Positions 10,593 to 20,841 of a DNA stretch of 64,000 bases are shown piece after piece (the first letter of the stretch is position 1; each line of letters opens with the position of its first letter). Origin of the DNA: Selaginella moellendorffii (lineage: Eukaryota > Streptophyta > Lycopodiopsida > Selaginellales > Selaginellaceae). The stretch lies in assembly GCF_000143415.4 (NCBI RefSeq), contig NW_003314263.1, positions 746,165-810,164 on the forward strand, written 5' to 3'. The notes beneath the pieces are model-generated. The model did no database searches. It saw only the letters and a program-made list of their open reading frames with translations, and was not told the origin of the DNA. The translations under genes and the position numbers were made by a program.

Positions 10593-12076
10593 ATCATTCC
10601 TTCGTCAGCAGGGATCTGTGAATCTCTCTAACGCATTCCATCACTTTTCTTATAATATTTTCTATGCGTTGTATCAGAGAGGCCTGGCGATCGAGAGGAA
10701 TAGCTCCATCAAATTAGACAAAGCTGGGATTGCTTTCTACGACCTATGGCGATCATACAGGTTCTACTTTTCCCTCTCAGCTTTTTTTTTTGGTTCTTTC
10801 CTTCTTGCTTTTGTCCTCTCGTTTTACGTATCCTTTTCTTTTTTTCTCCTTGTGTTCCTTCTAGAGCTCTGATTCATGCTACATTGCAAGTTTTCTAGCT
10901 AGCCTTTAAGCTTTGTTTCTTTCTTTCGCAAACATACCACGGTCTTTGGATCCTTTCCTTTTGCCTGTGTTGTTTTGCTCTCTCTTTTTTTTTTTCTATA
11001 CTATCACATTGTCCTGCGTTTGTGTGCCAGGAACGATTTCGCTTTTCCACGTTCTATTTATTATTACTTTCACATCAGTTCACGTGTGGCGCTGCAGCAA
11101 CAGGCGTTCTCGTCCAGCCTTTGCAGTGGTCAAGTAGTATAATTCTTACCATCTCTTGTTTCTCTTTTAGTTGATCGCTAAAGTCGGTGCTTTGTCATAC
11201 AGCGGATCATTGTCAGGCTCGTCGCAACCGAGTCAAGAGGAATCCAGGCGATTTTCATCTGTCAGTGAGGACCAAGACCGCGGTAAGCTCCTCTGATTGA
11301 GTGAGAGTCCTGTAACTTCGCTTCTGTTACAGCGACAGAGAGTCCGACTCCAAGTTTCCAAGTTTCCAAGTTTTCTTTTCGCTCCACGCGGTGACAGGTT
11401 CTTTTTTCTATGCTGATGGTTTTTATAAGATTATGTAAAACTGGTCTTGCAGGGTGGCGAGAGATATTTCATTGAAAATGCGAGGCACATTGGACAGTCA
11501 GTGTCGCTTTGTCACAGGAATAGAGCAGAGGTGGCCTGGGGACGTGGGATTCTTGAGCCATGCAGAGGACGCAACTCCGGGCTGGCACTGAGGAGAAAGT
11601 CTGGACGATTCAATTTTCCAGGGAGGAGGAAGGAAAAGAAAAGAGGAGGAGACGCAAGGCATCGGGTCCACTCTTGGTCGTAAAAGGAAGGACGAGACAG
11701 CCCATATGAGCGCACCATTAATGCAGCTGCCACAGATTTCTCTGCGGCTTGCGGTACTCTTGTAGTTCCAACTGCAAGCACTGGATGGGAAAACAAAAAA
11801 AAACAGAGGAGAAAAGCAGGAGGACGACGAGACGAGCTTCACCGTCGTCTTTGATTTCGGTGAACAACGCAATGGAACAGGAGGAACAACATGGTGGTGT
11901 AAGAGGCCAAGTGATAGACATTGAGGAGTTCCCTCCCGGGACGAGGTGAAAGTATTTTAGTATACATCACTGGGCCTTTATTCTATCTCTGAGGAAGCAG
12001 GAACTTCGGGTTGAATAGTAGCGGTAGTAGTCAGTCAACAGGGAATGCTCGAGATCAATTGAGTCGACGACGGCAG
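10593..12076. other. Gene-poor stretch with T-rich tracts and possible exon-like islands
   Basis: Pyrimidine-rich plus-strand tracts such as 10780-10870 and 10985-11000 resemble intron 3' ends, and one segment (11171-11281) between a CTCTTTTAG acceptor-like and a GTAAGC donor-like site is open and reads like coding sequence (SYSGSLSGSSQPSQEESRRF). A continuation could not be found: the next acceptor, before GGTGGCGAGAG at 11452, leads to stops. No gene is called; it could be a 5' UTR exon, a noncoding transcript or a gene relic. Confidence 0.35.
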
Positions 12077-12084
12077 TATAAAAG
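12077..12084 (+). promoter_or_regulatory. TATA box of the RGF-like gene
   Basis: TATAAAAG, 85 bp upstream of the ATG at 12162, in the expected position for a short 5' UTR. Confidence 0.6.
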
Positions 12085-12161
12085 AGAAATCTCTGAAACA
12101 GCAAACGAGGACGCTCTCCGCCATCTTCCTCCGAGCTCCTCCAGCTGAAACCTCTCCTGCG

Positions 12162-12873
12162 ATGGCGAAATTCGCATCGCTTCTACAGGTCATTGCTCTT
12201 CTTCTTCAGCTGGCCGACTGTAGGAAGCTCAAACAGCAGCAGCAGCACGGTAAGTTTTTTTCAAGCAAGAACTTCCTCCAAAGTCTCACAAACAGCGGTT
12301 TTTTCTTCTTGCAGGAGACTCTTCGACAGCTTCACTCCCGACGGTAAGCCACGGCTGGTTTCGTTTTTCTAGCCCTCATTTCGGATAGTCTTTGCTGCAG
12401 ACTAGTAGCAACTGTCTTAAATTCGATTCCACCGGTCTCAAATGCGACCAGACTTTTCCAGGTTCGTAAATACATGCTGTGAAGAGCACGGCGTTTTTAA
12501 TCCCAGCTTTGTCAATTCAACAGAGTCAATCGAGAAATCCCGGCTGCTGCTCGCGACTAAACCAGTTAAGCCCCCCACAAAGTTCTCTTTTTCCAAGTCT
12601 CTCACACCGCTTTCGCCTTTCCAGGAAGAGCTAGTGACCGATCGAGCGTATGAATCCAGTCCCCCAAAGCGAACAAATCTCAGTGACGCTTCTTCCGCCA
12701 CCGCTGCGACTTTGGACGACGAATTCACCGCTCCATCGACGAGAAAGGAGCTGAGCGAGGACGATTTCGAGGAGACAATGAGGACAGACTACGCTCCAGT
12801 TCGTCGCAAGCCTCCCATAAACAACGAAGTTCCATTCTTCGCCAGTGACGCGACGCGAAGAACTTCTCCTTGA
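12162..12873 (+). CDS. RGF/GLV/CLEL signalling peptide precursor
   Basis: Four exons (12162-12249, 12315-12343, 12401-12461, 12524-12873) join in frame to 175 residues. Exon 1 begins with a signal peptide (MAKFASLLQVIALLLQLADC) followed by a Gln run. The variable middle is Ser/Thr-rich and acidic. Near the C-terminus, at 12787-12825, lies DYAPVRRKPPINN, which matches the 13-residue RGF/GOLVEN/CLE-like consensus: a leading Asp-Tyr for tyrosine sulfation, basic residues, a Pro-Pro pair for hydroxylation and a terminal Asn. These peptides act outside the cell on receptor kinases to maintain root meristems and direct gravitropism (family knowledge from flowering plants). The acidic lead EDDFEETMRT before the peptide is also typical. 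It is unusual that about 16 residues follow the peptide, which in most family members lies nearly at the end, so C-terminal trimming would be needed. Confidence 0.8.
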
Positions 12874-12983
12874 TCAATGCTTTTTACCCCTGTACATAAT
12901 CTATCATCGGTGACTCTTGGGATTCGAACCTGACACCTAATTAGATTCTTTTTTGTACCTTTCTATTTGTCACGTGGCCACAT

Positions 12984-13020
12984 CCTGGCCGTCGTAGAGT
13001 AGCGAAAATCGACGGCCAGG
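12984..13020. repeat. Promoter-proximal hairpin with 11-bp arms
   Basis: CCTGGCCGTCG at 12984-12994 and its exact complement CGACGGCCAGG at 13010-13020 enclose a 15-base loop. It lies between the RGF-like gene and the MO25 gene, about 320 bp upstream of the latter's start. A related imperfect pair lies at 17108-17153 upstream of the MAD3-like gene. Confidence 0.6.
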
Positions 13021-13340
13021 GATGGATCCCAAGAATATCCGGGCTTTTGAAGCCAAAGGAAGCTAGGCTAGGCTAGACGTCTTCTATGATTGATAATCAG
13101 GGTTTGGAGGAGGGGAGCGCATGATCGTGTTCGCTGCCGCTGCCCTCGCGCTAGGTAGGATTCTGGCCTCTCTCGATCTTTCCAGGCTTCTGGTGCTAGA
13201 AATTTGTCCATCGCGGAGTGTGTGAGGATCACGGAATGCGCGTGATTGCGCCGCATTGTGGCCCCGGCGACGCTGTTGGTGTGGAGATTTATAGCGGAGG
13301 GGAGCTCGCGGCGGTGGATTTCTAGCGGATAAGCGGCGCC

Positions 13341-15007
13341 ATGAAGGGTTTCTTCAAGCACAAATCCAAGTCGCCGGCGGATCTAGTGCGGTCGGCGAGG
13401 GAGCTGCTCCAGGCGCTCGATCATGTCAACTCCCTCAAGGATTCCAAGAGAGAGGAAAAGGTATTTTATTTTTTCAAAGTTCTTGCTATACACATGTGAA
13501 TGGTTGTGTGCTTGTGTAGATCGCGGAGCTGTGCAAAAACATTCGAGACATCAAAATCTCGCTATATGGGAACAATGAATTTGATCCTGCGCCGGACTCG
13601 TGCGCGCAAATCACACAGGAGATTTTCCAGCACGACACGTTTCGATTGATGATAGTTTGTCTACCGAAGCTGGAGCTCGAGGTAAATCTTTAGACTGTAT
13701 GGAGGCTTTCTTCTTGACTTAAGGGAGTGTAACAGGCTCGAAAGGATGTGACCCAGATTGTTGCGAACTTACAGAGGCAGCAAGTCCAGTCGAAAGTCTT
13801 GGCTTGCGAATACCTGGAAAGGAACAAGGATTTGCTGGACATGCTCATCCTTGGGTATGTTAATTTCTAAAATTCCTTTGTGTTTATTGTCTGCTCTTTC
13901 ATACTGCAGATATGAGAATGCGGATCTTGCATTGCACTACGGGACGATGTTTCGGGAATGCATCCGGCATCAAAGCATGGCGCGGTAAGTCTTAGTTTTT
14001 AGTTTTCCTTTTTCTATCTCGTAACTGTTGGCTTCACAGGTACGTCCTGGAATCCACTCACTTCAAGAAGTTTTTCGAGTACATCGAGCTGGCAAACTTT
14101 GCTGTCGCTTCGGATGCCGCTGCGAGTTTCAAGGTCTTGTTAGACTGATCCTGCTGCATGGATGATTCCAAATGTTGCTTGCTGCCCTCCAGTATGTGTT
14201 TACATGATTGACTTGCAGGCTCTTTTGCACTGGTTTCTGACGATGAGCTATCCTTGATCCTTAGGAGCTTCTTACGAGACATAAATCTACTGTGGCTGAG
14301 TACCTGGCAAGAAACTACGACTGGGTATCTTTCTTCTCCAATATTTTTTTTTTCCGAAGTCTTCCTGACGTGTTTCTTTCTTTTTCTAGTTTTTTCAAGA
14401 GTACAACACGAGGCTTTTAGAATCTCCAAACTACATCACAAGGAGACAAGCTGTCAAGGTATCAATCACTTTGAGACGCTTCTTTTTGTTCACTCCACCA
14501 AAATCTTTGTTTGCTAGCTTCTCGGGGATATGCTCCTGGATAAATCAAACACTGCAGTGATGATGCGCTATGTCGTGTCAAAAGAGAACCTTCGAATCAT
14601 GATGAATCTTCTCCGGGTAAGATTTCATGGCAACATTCTTCACGTTTTTTTTATTGTTCTGGCCTTCACAGGAACCGAGCAAAAACATCCAGATCGAAGC
14701 CTTCCACGTTTTCAAAGTGAGCAAAAATGGCGCTGCTATGATCGATTAAATCACTCGCTGCGATTGTCTCAGGTGTTCGTAGCCAATACCAACAAGCCAC
14801 CGGAGATCGTGAGCATCCTGGTAGCAAATCGGAGCAAACTACTTCGATTCTTCAGCGATTTCAAGACAGAGCAAGGTATGTTTTCTATGATTCTTGGGTG
14901 TGATCAAACAATGATGATTTGGCTCTGTAGAAGACAAGCATTTCGACCAGGACAAAGCGCAAGTCGTCAAGGAGATTGTAAATTTGGAGCCGAGAGATAT
15001 GATATAA
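13341..15007 (+). CDS. MO25 / CAB39-like scaffold protein
   Basis: Eleven exons (13341-13460, 13520-13681, 13736-13854, 13910-13984, 14040-14133, 14265-14324, 14390-14458, 14518-14616, 14672-14716, 14773-14875, 14931-15007) join to exactly 341 codons, giving 340 residues, the normal MO25 length. Family signatures run throughout: [15 protein letters not shown] at the start, [58 protein letters not shown] and [21 protein letters not shown]25 is an armadillo-like helical-repeat scaffold that activates STE20/GCK-family kinases and works with NDR/LATS-type pathways in polarity and cytokinesis. All junctions keep frame and no lesion is seen. The 3' flank carries a short tandem repeat. Confidence 0.95.
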
Positions 15008-15058
15008 GAAGTCGTGGAGAGAGAATAAAAGGAAAAAATCTCGTATTTGCCATTTGTC

Positions 15059-15157
15059 GGCGCCGCTAGGTTTGGGAAACCATTTGCTTGTATTTGGAGG
15101 CGCCGCTAGGTTTGGGAAACCATTTGCTTGTATTTGGCGGCGCCGCTAGGTTTGCCG
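15059..15157 (+). repeat. About 40-bp tandem repeat, roughly 2.5 copies
   Basis: The unit GGCGCCGCTAGGTTTGGGAA followed by ACCATTTGCTTGTATTTGG occurs twice in full and a third copy is truncated after CGCCGCTAGGTTTG. It lies just downstream of the MO25 stop, probably in its 3' UTR or the ATG13 promoter. Confidence 0.85.
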
Positions 15158-15398
15158 CCATATCTAGCGCCTCTCTTCTTTCTCTTTGTTAACACAAAGA
15201 AAAGCTCTCGTGAGGGTTTTTCAATTTTTCCCCATCTATGACAAGGTCCCGCTGCGAGCCCTGCGGATTGGAGGCGACAATTTTGCTCCCCCGGCCGCGA
15301 TTCTCCATCCAGAGGTGAGATTCTTGCGAGAAATGCCCGGCGCTGCAAGGCAGGAGCGGTATTTCGATCCCAGGGCTTAGAACAGAAAGAAGAGGGCA

Positions 15399-17093
15399 AT
15401 GGAAGGGAAAGTATCGCAGGATGAGAGCCGGCGAATGGTATCCGAATTCTTCGTCAAGAGCTTGAATGTGATCCTCGGCGCGAGGATCCCATCCAAGTAT
15501 TTGCAGCCAGCGACGAGCTCTTCCTCCGCTAGCGCTAGCACCAACAAGAGCTTCAATCTCGTGCTGGTGAATTCTCCCATGAGGAACAAATGCCACTTGA
15601 GCGTGGTGGAGCCGATCGTGGTGGACGTGCTGCTGCTCCATCACGGCTCCAGTGCTTGCGCTGCGATCGAGGACCATGTTTTCCGGTGGAGTCCAAGCCA
15701 GCAGACCCAGCAAAGCCAGTCATTGCTCGAGCGCTGGGTGGTACACTGCGTTCCCTGGGCGTGTCTCAAGAGCAGCGAGAAGACCACCCAAAGCCCAGAT
15801 CATGTCACGAAGAACAAGACCGCCACCGCCAAGAAGCCGCCGCTCTCACGGCGATCGGTGGCGGCGCCGCCACCCTCGGCCGAGGAGAAGAAAAATCCGT
15901 GGAAGAAGGCGATGAAAATGCTCAGCATCATGCTGCGGTCGCTCTACAATCTCACGCGGCTCCTCCCGGCTTACAGGATCTTCCAGCAGCTCAACTCGTC
16001 CAGCTCGCGAGGATCTCCCGGCTGCTGCCACTTTGATCTCTCATACAAAGTGAGGAGCACTCTCAGCGTGACGGGGCATGGAAGCTCCGACAAGAGCCTT
16101 TGCAAGTTTAACCTCACGCCGGTGGAGACGGAGCTGGGACGGATGTGCATCTCGGTCAAGTACTCGGATGCTGCCAGCGTCGAGAGAGCCATTCAGCGAA
16201 CCAACTCCATCTTCTCGGAGATCATCCAGGACTACGTTGGTGGTGGTGGTGGCGATGGTGGCGGCGGTTCTAGTGGTTCTTCCCAGAATCCACACTTTGC
16301 TGTGAAGGATAGGAGGATCTGTGCTGCTACTCGGACGATGTCGAGCAACATACCAGCGGTAAGTCTTTCTGTTTTTCGGTTTTTCTCTGCTTTCGTTGGA
16401 TAGTTTGCTTGCTTTGCTCTCGAGTTTTTGGTTTCTTCGAGCGTTTGGTTTCTTTGTTTTCGTTGGATTGTTCTTTGCTATCGAGCTTCTGGTTTCTTCC
16501 AGCGTTTGGTTCTTTGTTTTCGCTGGCTACTTTGCTTGCTTTGCTCTCGAGTTTTTGGTTTCTTCCAGCGGTTTCTTTCCTTTCGTTGGATAGTTTTCTT
16601 GCTTTGCTCCAGCGTTTGGTTTCTCTCGTGTTCTTCCTGATTTCTTTGAAAGTGTATGATTGATTGCTTGCAGTATTTGTAAGAGTGAGTGTTAAGATCT
16701 TTTGCTTGTTTGTATCAAGAGCTGTTCATCGAGTTCCTACGTTTGAATTGCCTTCTTTTCTGCTGGATGTCTTAAGAAGTTTTCGATTTGGATGTCAAGC
16801 AGGCTGAAGTAGCAGCAGTAGCAGCTGTGAAGCGATCTTACAGCAGCCCTTTGAATCCAATCGAGCTCGATCAACAGCAGGAACTCGTCTGTCCATTTGC
16901 CTGCGACGACGAGCGAAAAGTCTCGAGAGACGCCGCCGCGGGTGCTCTCATCACAGCTCTCGTCTCCGCGGTTCCAATCGAGAAATCTCCTCCTCGTGAC
17001 AAATGCTCACGAGCCACAGGCACTCTTCGCGAAGCTCTTCGCGAGCTCAGGAGCTATACAGACATAGCTAGAAAGAAAGCTGTGAATATTTAA
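15399..17093 (+). CDS. ATG13: Autophagy-related protein 13 (ATG13)
   Basis: Two exons (15399-16358 and 16803-17093) join in phase 0 to about 417 residues. The N-terminal HORMA-type domain is recognisable by FFVKSLNVILGARIP, W..H..P, MLRSLYNLTRLLPAYRIFQQL and the YKV.ST..F...P.E...G..C.SV.Y block. The second exon carries the plant ATG13 motif LVCPFACDDE. ATG13 is the regulatory subunit of the ATG1 kinase complex that starts autophagosome formation under TOR control. The protein is shorter than flowering-plant ATG13, mainly in the disordered C-terminal part, and has a Gly-rich spacer (DYVGGGGGDGGGGSSG). The intron of about 440 bp is long for this locus because of an internal minisatellite. Confidence 0.88.
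16385..16630 (+). repeat. Minisatellite inside the ATG13 intron, about 4 degenerate units
   Basis: A unit of roughly 55-65 bp recurs four times: a TTTCGTTGGATAG-like start, GCTTGCTTTGCTCTCGAG, TTTTTGGTTTCTTCCAGCG and TTTGGTTTCTTTG, with deletions in some copies. It accounts for most of the intron's extra length. Confidence 0.8.
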
Positions 17094-17275
17094 AATGTAC
17101 ATATCAACGGCCACGATTCAAGCTCTAAGGCAAGGGTTTGAATCGATGGCCAGGATTTCTAGTTCATATTACCGTTGAGGGGGATTTTGATCGCTCTAGG
17201 GCTTTTCAGTCGAAGCATCGGGCCGGGCGCGCGATCCGGAGGCTCCTCCCAGAGATTTCTACGCGATTTCTAGCG

Positions 17276-18991
17276 ATGGAGTGGGAGCTGAGCAAGGAGA
17301 ATGTGCAGCCGCTCCGCAAGGGCCGGAAAAATGTCGATCTGCTCAACCAGGGGCTCAAGGCGAAGCATAAATCTCCTGCACGCTCCGTGCTGATCGAACA
17401 GAGAAGGTGAGTTCTTTGCCGCCCGCGCGCTTCCTGGTTTTGATTTGCTTTCTCGGTCAGGATTTTGCTCGAGAAGATTGATGACTACGTCGGCGATGAT
17501 CCCTTGGAGCCCTGGATAAGGTAATGCGCTATAGATTCGTGCCCGTTACGAATCTATTTCTTTCCAGATGCATCGAGTGGACGAAGGAAGCTTTCCCTTC
17601 CGGCGGTAGTCAGTCTGGGATTCTTCCAATGCTGGAGCTTTGCCTGCGAACGTTCTGCGACGATTCAAAGTATAAGTCGGATTTGCGGTACCTCAAGCTA
17701 TGGCTGGACTATGTAAGCTCTTGTTTTTTTTTTCTTCCTTTCCTGTTTATCTAGCTCTAGCTTCTCGGCTCTTCTTTTTTATTTTCTTCCTTTTCCTGTT
17801 TATCTTGCTCTAGCTTCTAGAAAACTAACTTGCGATGTTCCAGGCGGACAGATGCACTCATCCGCGGGACATTTATGTCTTTCTGGAGGTGAACGACATT
17901 GGACAGACTTACGCACAGTTTTACGAAGCGTATGCATCGTACCTGGAAAGGTGCAAAAATCTATCCAAGGCTAACGAAGTTTTTCAGATCGGTATTGCCA
18001 GGTTCGTATGATTTCTCGACTTTGCAGGCTTTGGTTAATCCTGGACGACTTTCTGTGAGGCAGGGCAGCGGAGCCAGTTGAGGAGCTGAAAATCAAATAC
18101 AAGAGCTTTCTTGAGCGAACTCTTAGAAAACCAAAACCAGATGCTGTAAGTTTCAGAACGTTTATGCGGTGTATGCGGCTTATACTGTTGGTACTGTAGG
18201 AGGAAGACACTGTGGACGAAGGGCTTGCCAGATCATTTGGATCCCTCGTCCTTCCACAATCTGGACAAAGAACAGGTAGGCTGTTTTGTTTTGTGGCTTG
18301 AGTTTTCACTTAACATGTTCTACTGCTCAGGAAGCATGCCGAGCAGGCCTCCACAAAAGCCTTCGAAGGGCAATGCGCCACCGCTGTCTAAGCAGACGTA
18401 AAATGTGACTGTTCTATGTGTGCTGTTCTAAGGTTCGACCCATGCAGGTTCTCTGTGTTTGTCGATTCGGAGCTTAATCCAGCATCGAAAGTACCTGGAC
18501 TGCATGAGAACGGTGCTCAAGGCCACGCCTTACCTGTTTGGACCAATTTAGGATCTCAAGCCGAGAGGACGAAGGAGAACGTTCAACAGCCGACTAGATG
18601 GAATGAAGCAAAGGTTAGTGATGATGATCATGCACTTGCTCTGAGAACGTTTTGTTCAGATTCCTCAAAGGCCCTCCAGGCCCGTTTCTGTGTCGACTGA
18701 AGCACTGGATGTCTACGTTGACGAAGAATTCACCAGGTACAGTAATATTCAGAAATTTTCATCTCGCGCTGCTTCATGAAGTTACTGCAGTGTGGCATCT
18801 CGAAGCTGGAATCGCAGAATATCTACTGCAGCTCTGAAAGTTCGGCTCTCCCGCGGTCAAGACATCAAGATGTAAGCTTCAATTGAACTTCTGATTGATC
18901 TATAGATACTCAGCCGCTCTCTTTTCTTTCCAGTGACACTGAAATGCTGAAGCAAGCTCCGCTCCGAAACTTCTCAAGGGAGCTCAGATAG
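17276..18991 (+). CDS. MAD3/BUBR1-like spindle checkpoint protein
   Basis: Eleven exons (17276-17406, 17461-17520, 17568-17712, 17844-18001, 18064-18145, 18200-18275, 18331-18397, 18448-18613, 18660-18736, 18791-18871, 18934-18991) join to 366 residues. The N-terminus has a KEN box (ELSKENVQPLRKGR, residues 7-9) directly before the Mad3/BUB1 TPR-like region (DPLEPWIRCIEWTKEAFP, YLKLWLDY, PRDIYVFLEVNDIG, FYEAYASYLE, ANEVFQIGIAR). A second KEN box (ERTKENVQQPTRW) lies near residues 280-285. There is no kinase domain, so this is the MAD3/BUBR1 type that inhibits the APC/C-CDC20 complex at mitosis, not BUB1. After exon 7 an unspliced transcript would stop at TAA 18399-18401, and splicing at the GT beside it keeps the frame, so intron retention could give a short isoform. 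Confidence 0.9.
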
Positions 18992-19245
18992 CCACTAGTA
19001 CACTTTGCCATGAACTCTATGGCTGCAATTTTAACAATGTCTTTGGGAATTTTTGTTGAACAACCGCTTTTCGTAATGGAAAGACTACAGAACTTTTGAC
19101 ATCTCGCTCTTCCTCGTGAAACAACAAAAGACTGGTAACTATTGTTGATCATATTTCATTTGCATGGGCATTGGACCAAACAGTGACTGAAGGAAGTAGT
19201 TCAAATAGACATACGAAAGTTCTGACGACTACTTTTCCTGTTCTT

Positions 19246-20604
19246 TCAGAACTTGCGAGGGAAGAAAACATAGTTGTTGATTCCACAACGGCCTCCATAG
19301 AGTCCAGTTCCACGCTGAATCTTCATGTATCCTTGCTCACCCCATTTGGTTCCTCTCGAGTTCTTTAAGATCCAGTAATCGTCCCCGTTGTCGCTTCCAT
19401 AGCCAACGATCAACACTGCGGTGAGTCCAGTGTCTCCAGTGCTGTGGCAAGGCCCTTTGAAGATTCCCTGCCAAACAAACACCCAAGTAAGTAACTCTTT
19501 TCAGTAAATAACGTCTACTTCGGAAGTACTTACTCCAGTGTATTTTACAAAATCTTTAGAGGAACCATCAATGAGAGCCGTGACTGGCTGCTGTGCGACC
19601 CTCATCTTTAACTCTTCTTCAATATCGGAAGCTGAAACTCCGGGAGCACACAGAGAGCCCCGCAGTGTGTCGAAACCATCGATGAACACCTTGTATGGAT
19701 TCTGAAAGGCAAATGTGTAAGTCATCTTTGTTGCCACTTTTTCTTATAACTCACCCCGATGTGGCAGGTGCTGTTTTTCCCGATGTAAGGATACGAGGCG
19801 CTTGCTTCCAGCCCCGTTTTCTGAATGTAGACGAAAGAGTCCTGCGGGAAGCCGTAGTCGCATCCGCCATTGTAGACATCGCAGTCGATGAGTTCTTGGG
19901 CCGAGAGCTCCACCAAGTTCCCGGTGACGATCTTGTTCAGGCCCTCCACCGCTCCAGCAGTTGCAAAGGCCCAGCCTCCACCTAGAAAGAACGAGAAATA
20001 CTTTAAGACCAACATCTCGACAAAGCAGGAAAAGAAAGAACTCCAGGGAAGTAACTCGAGAACTGGCAACAGGGAAGGGCGAAGCTACATTCTTACCAGT
20101 GCAGTTACCAACATCTTTCACGGACGTCACAGCCCCCTCCTTCCTCCAGTCGACAGCTTCTGGAACGTGAGGAAACGGAGGCCTCCTCGGCTCAGGAGGC
20201 TCATCAGAATGATCGACTTTGGTCCGCAGGACAGGCGAAGCAACCCGAGATGGCAGACGAGGCTTGAACTCCTCGTGATCCAGGTCCGGAAGATGGTCCA
20301 GGCCCAGCCAGTAGAGCCGGAGGTTCCTATAGTAGTCGTGGAGCATCCTCACATTACGCTTGAAGAGCTCAAACTTACGCTCCTCCTCGGCTCTCTCGGC
20401 ATACACTCTCGAGTGCTCGGCTCTCCAACGATCAAACATGAACTTAAAGCCAGCATCCGGGTCGAGCTCCTCGGGAGCGTACCAGAAGTTGGGACCCTCG
20501 CGATCCTCATCACGACCATGGTGAGGGAATGCAGCAGCCACTACTACTAGTGTGAAGCAACAGGCGAGAAGAGCTAAGAGGACGTGACGACGAGACAACG
20601 CCAT
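19246..20604 (-). CDS. Papain-family (C1A) pseudoprotease, P34-like
   Basis: Four exons (20097-20604, 19755-19981, 19534-19701, 19246-19467) join to 374 residues. There is a signal peptide ([18 protein letters not shown]), an inhibitor I29 propeptide ([29 protein letters not shown]) and a mature papain-fold domain starting about [21 protein letters not shown]. The nucleophile region, normally C-G-S-C-W-A-F, reads N-C-T-G-G-G-W-A-F-A, so the catalytic Cys is gone. The catalytic His region (N-H-x-V-x-x-V-G-Y-G) reads [11 protein letters not shown], so His is gone too; the Asn region is NSRG instead of NSWG. Fold Cys residues and the YWILKNS/WGE.GY motifs remain. The overall sequence, especially [11 protein letters not shown], recalls soybean P34, itself a Cys-to-Gly papain homologue. 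It is probably a secreted or vacuolar non-enzymatic protein with a binding or storage role (inference). A TATA-like motif is at 20642-20649. Confidence 0.85.
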
Positions 20605-20841
20605 GGCTACTAGACTTTTAAGGTTTGAGAACGTTTGCTCGGTTATATAGTGAGATATTTACGACAGGTTGCGCGGGCATGGATAACGTGGGAGCGAGAA
20701 AATCGAATCGCTTGAAGGTACCGCCAGGGTAAACTTTTCTTTTCGGCTAGGTGTCCGTCTTAGAAGAGTGACAAGTCACAGAAGCGAGACGTCTTTGCAA
20801 GCTTTTCTTTTACAAGTTATATCTTAAGCAGGCGAATACAT

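Noticed and set aside
10618-11137. Phe/Leu/Ser-rich plus-strand frames that look like membrane proteins
   Set aside because: They come from T-rich tracts, have no conserved motif and lie upstream of a decayed PPR copy.
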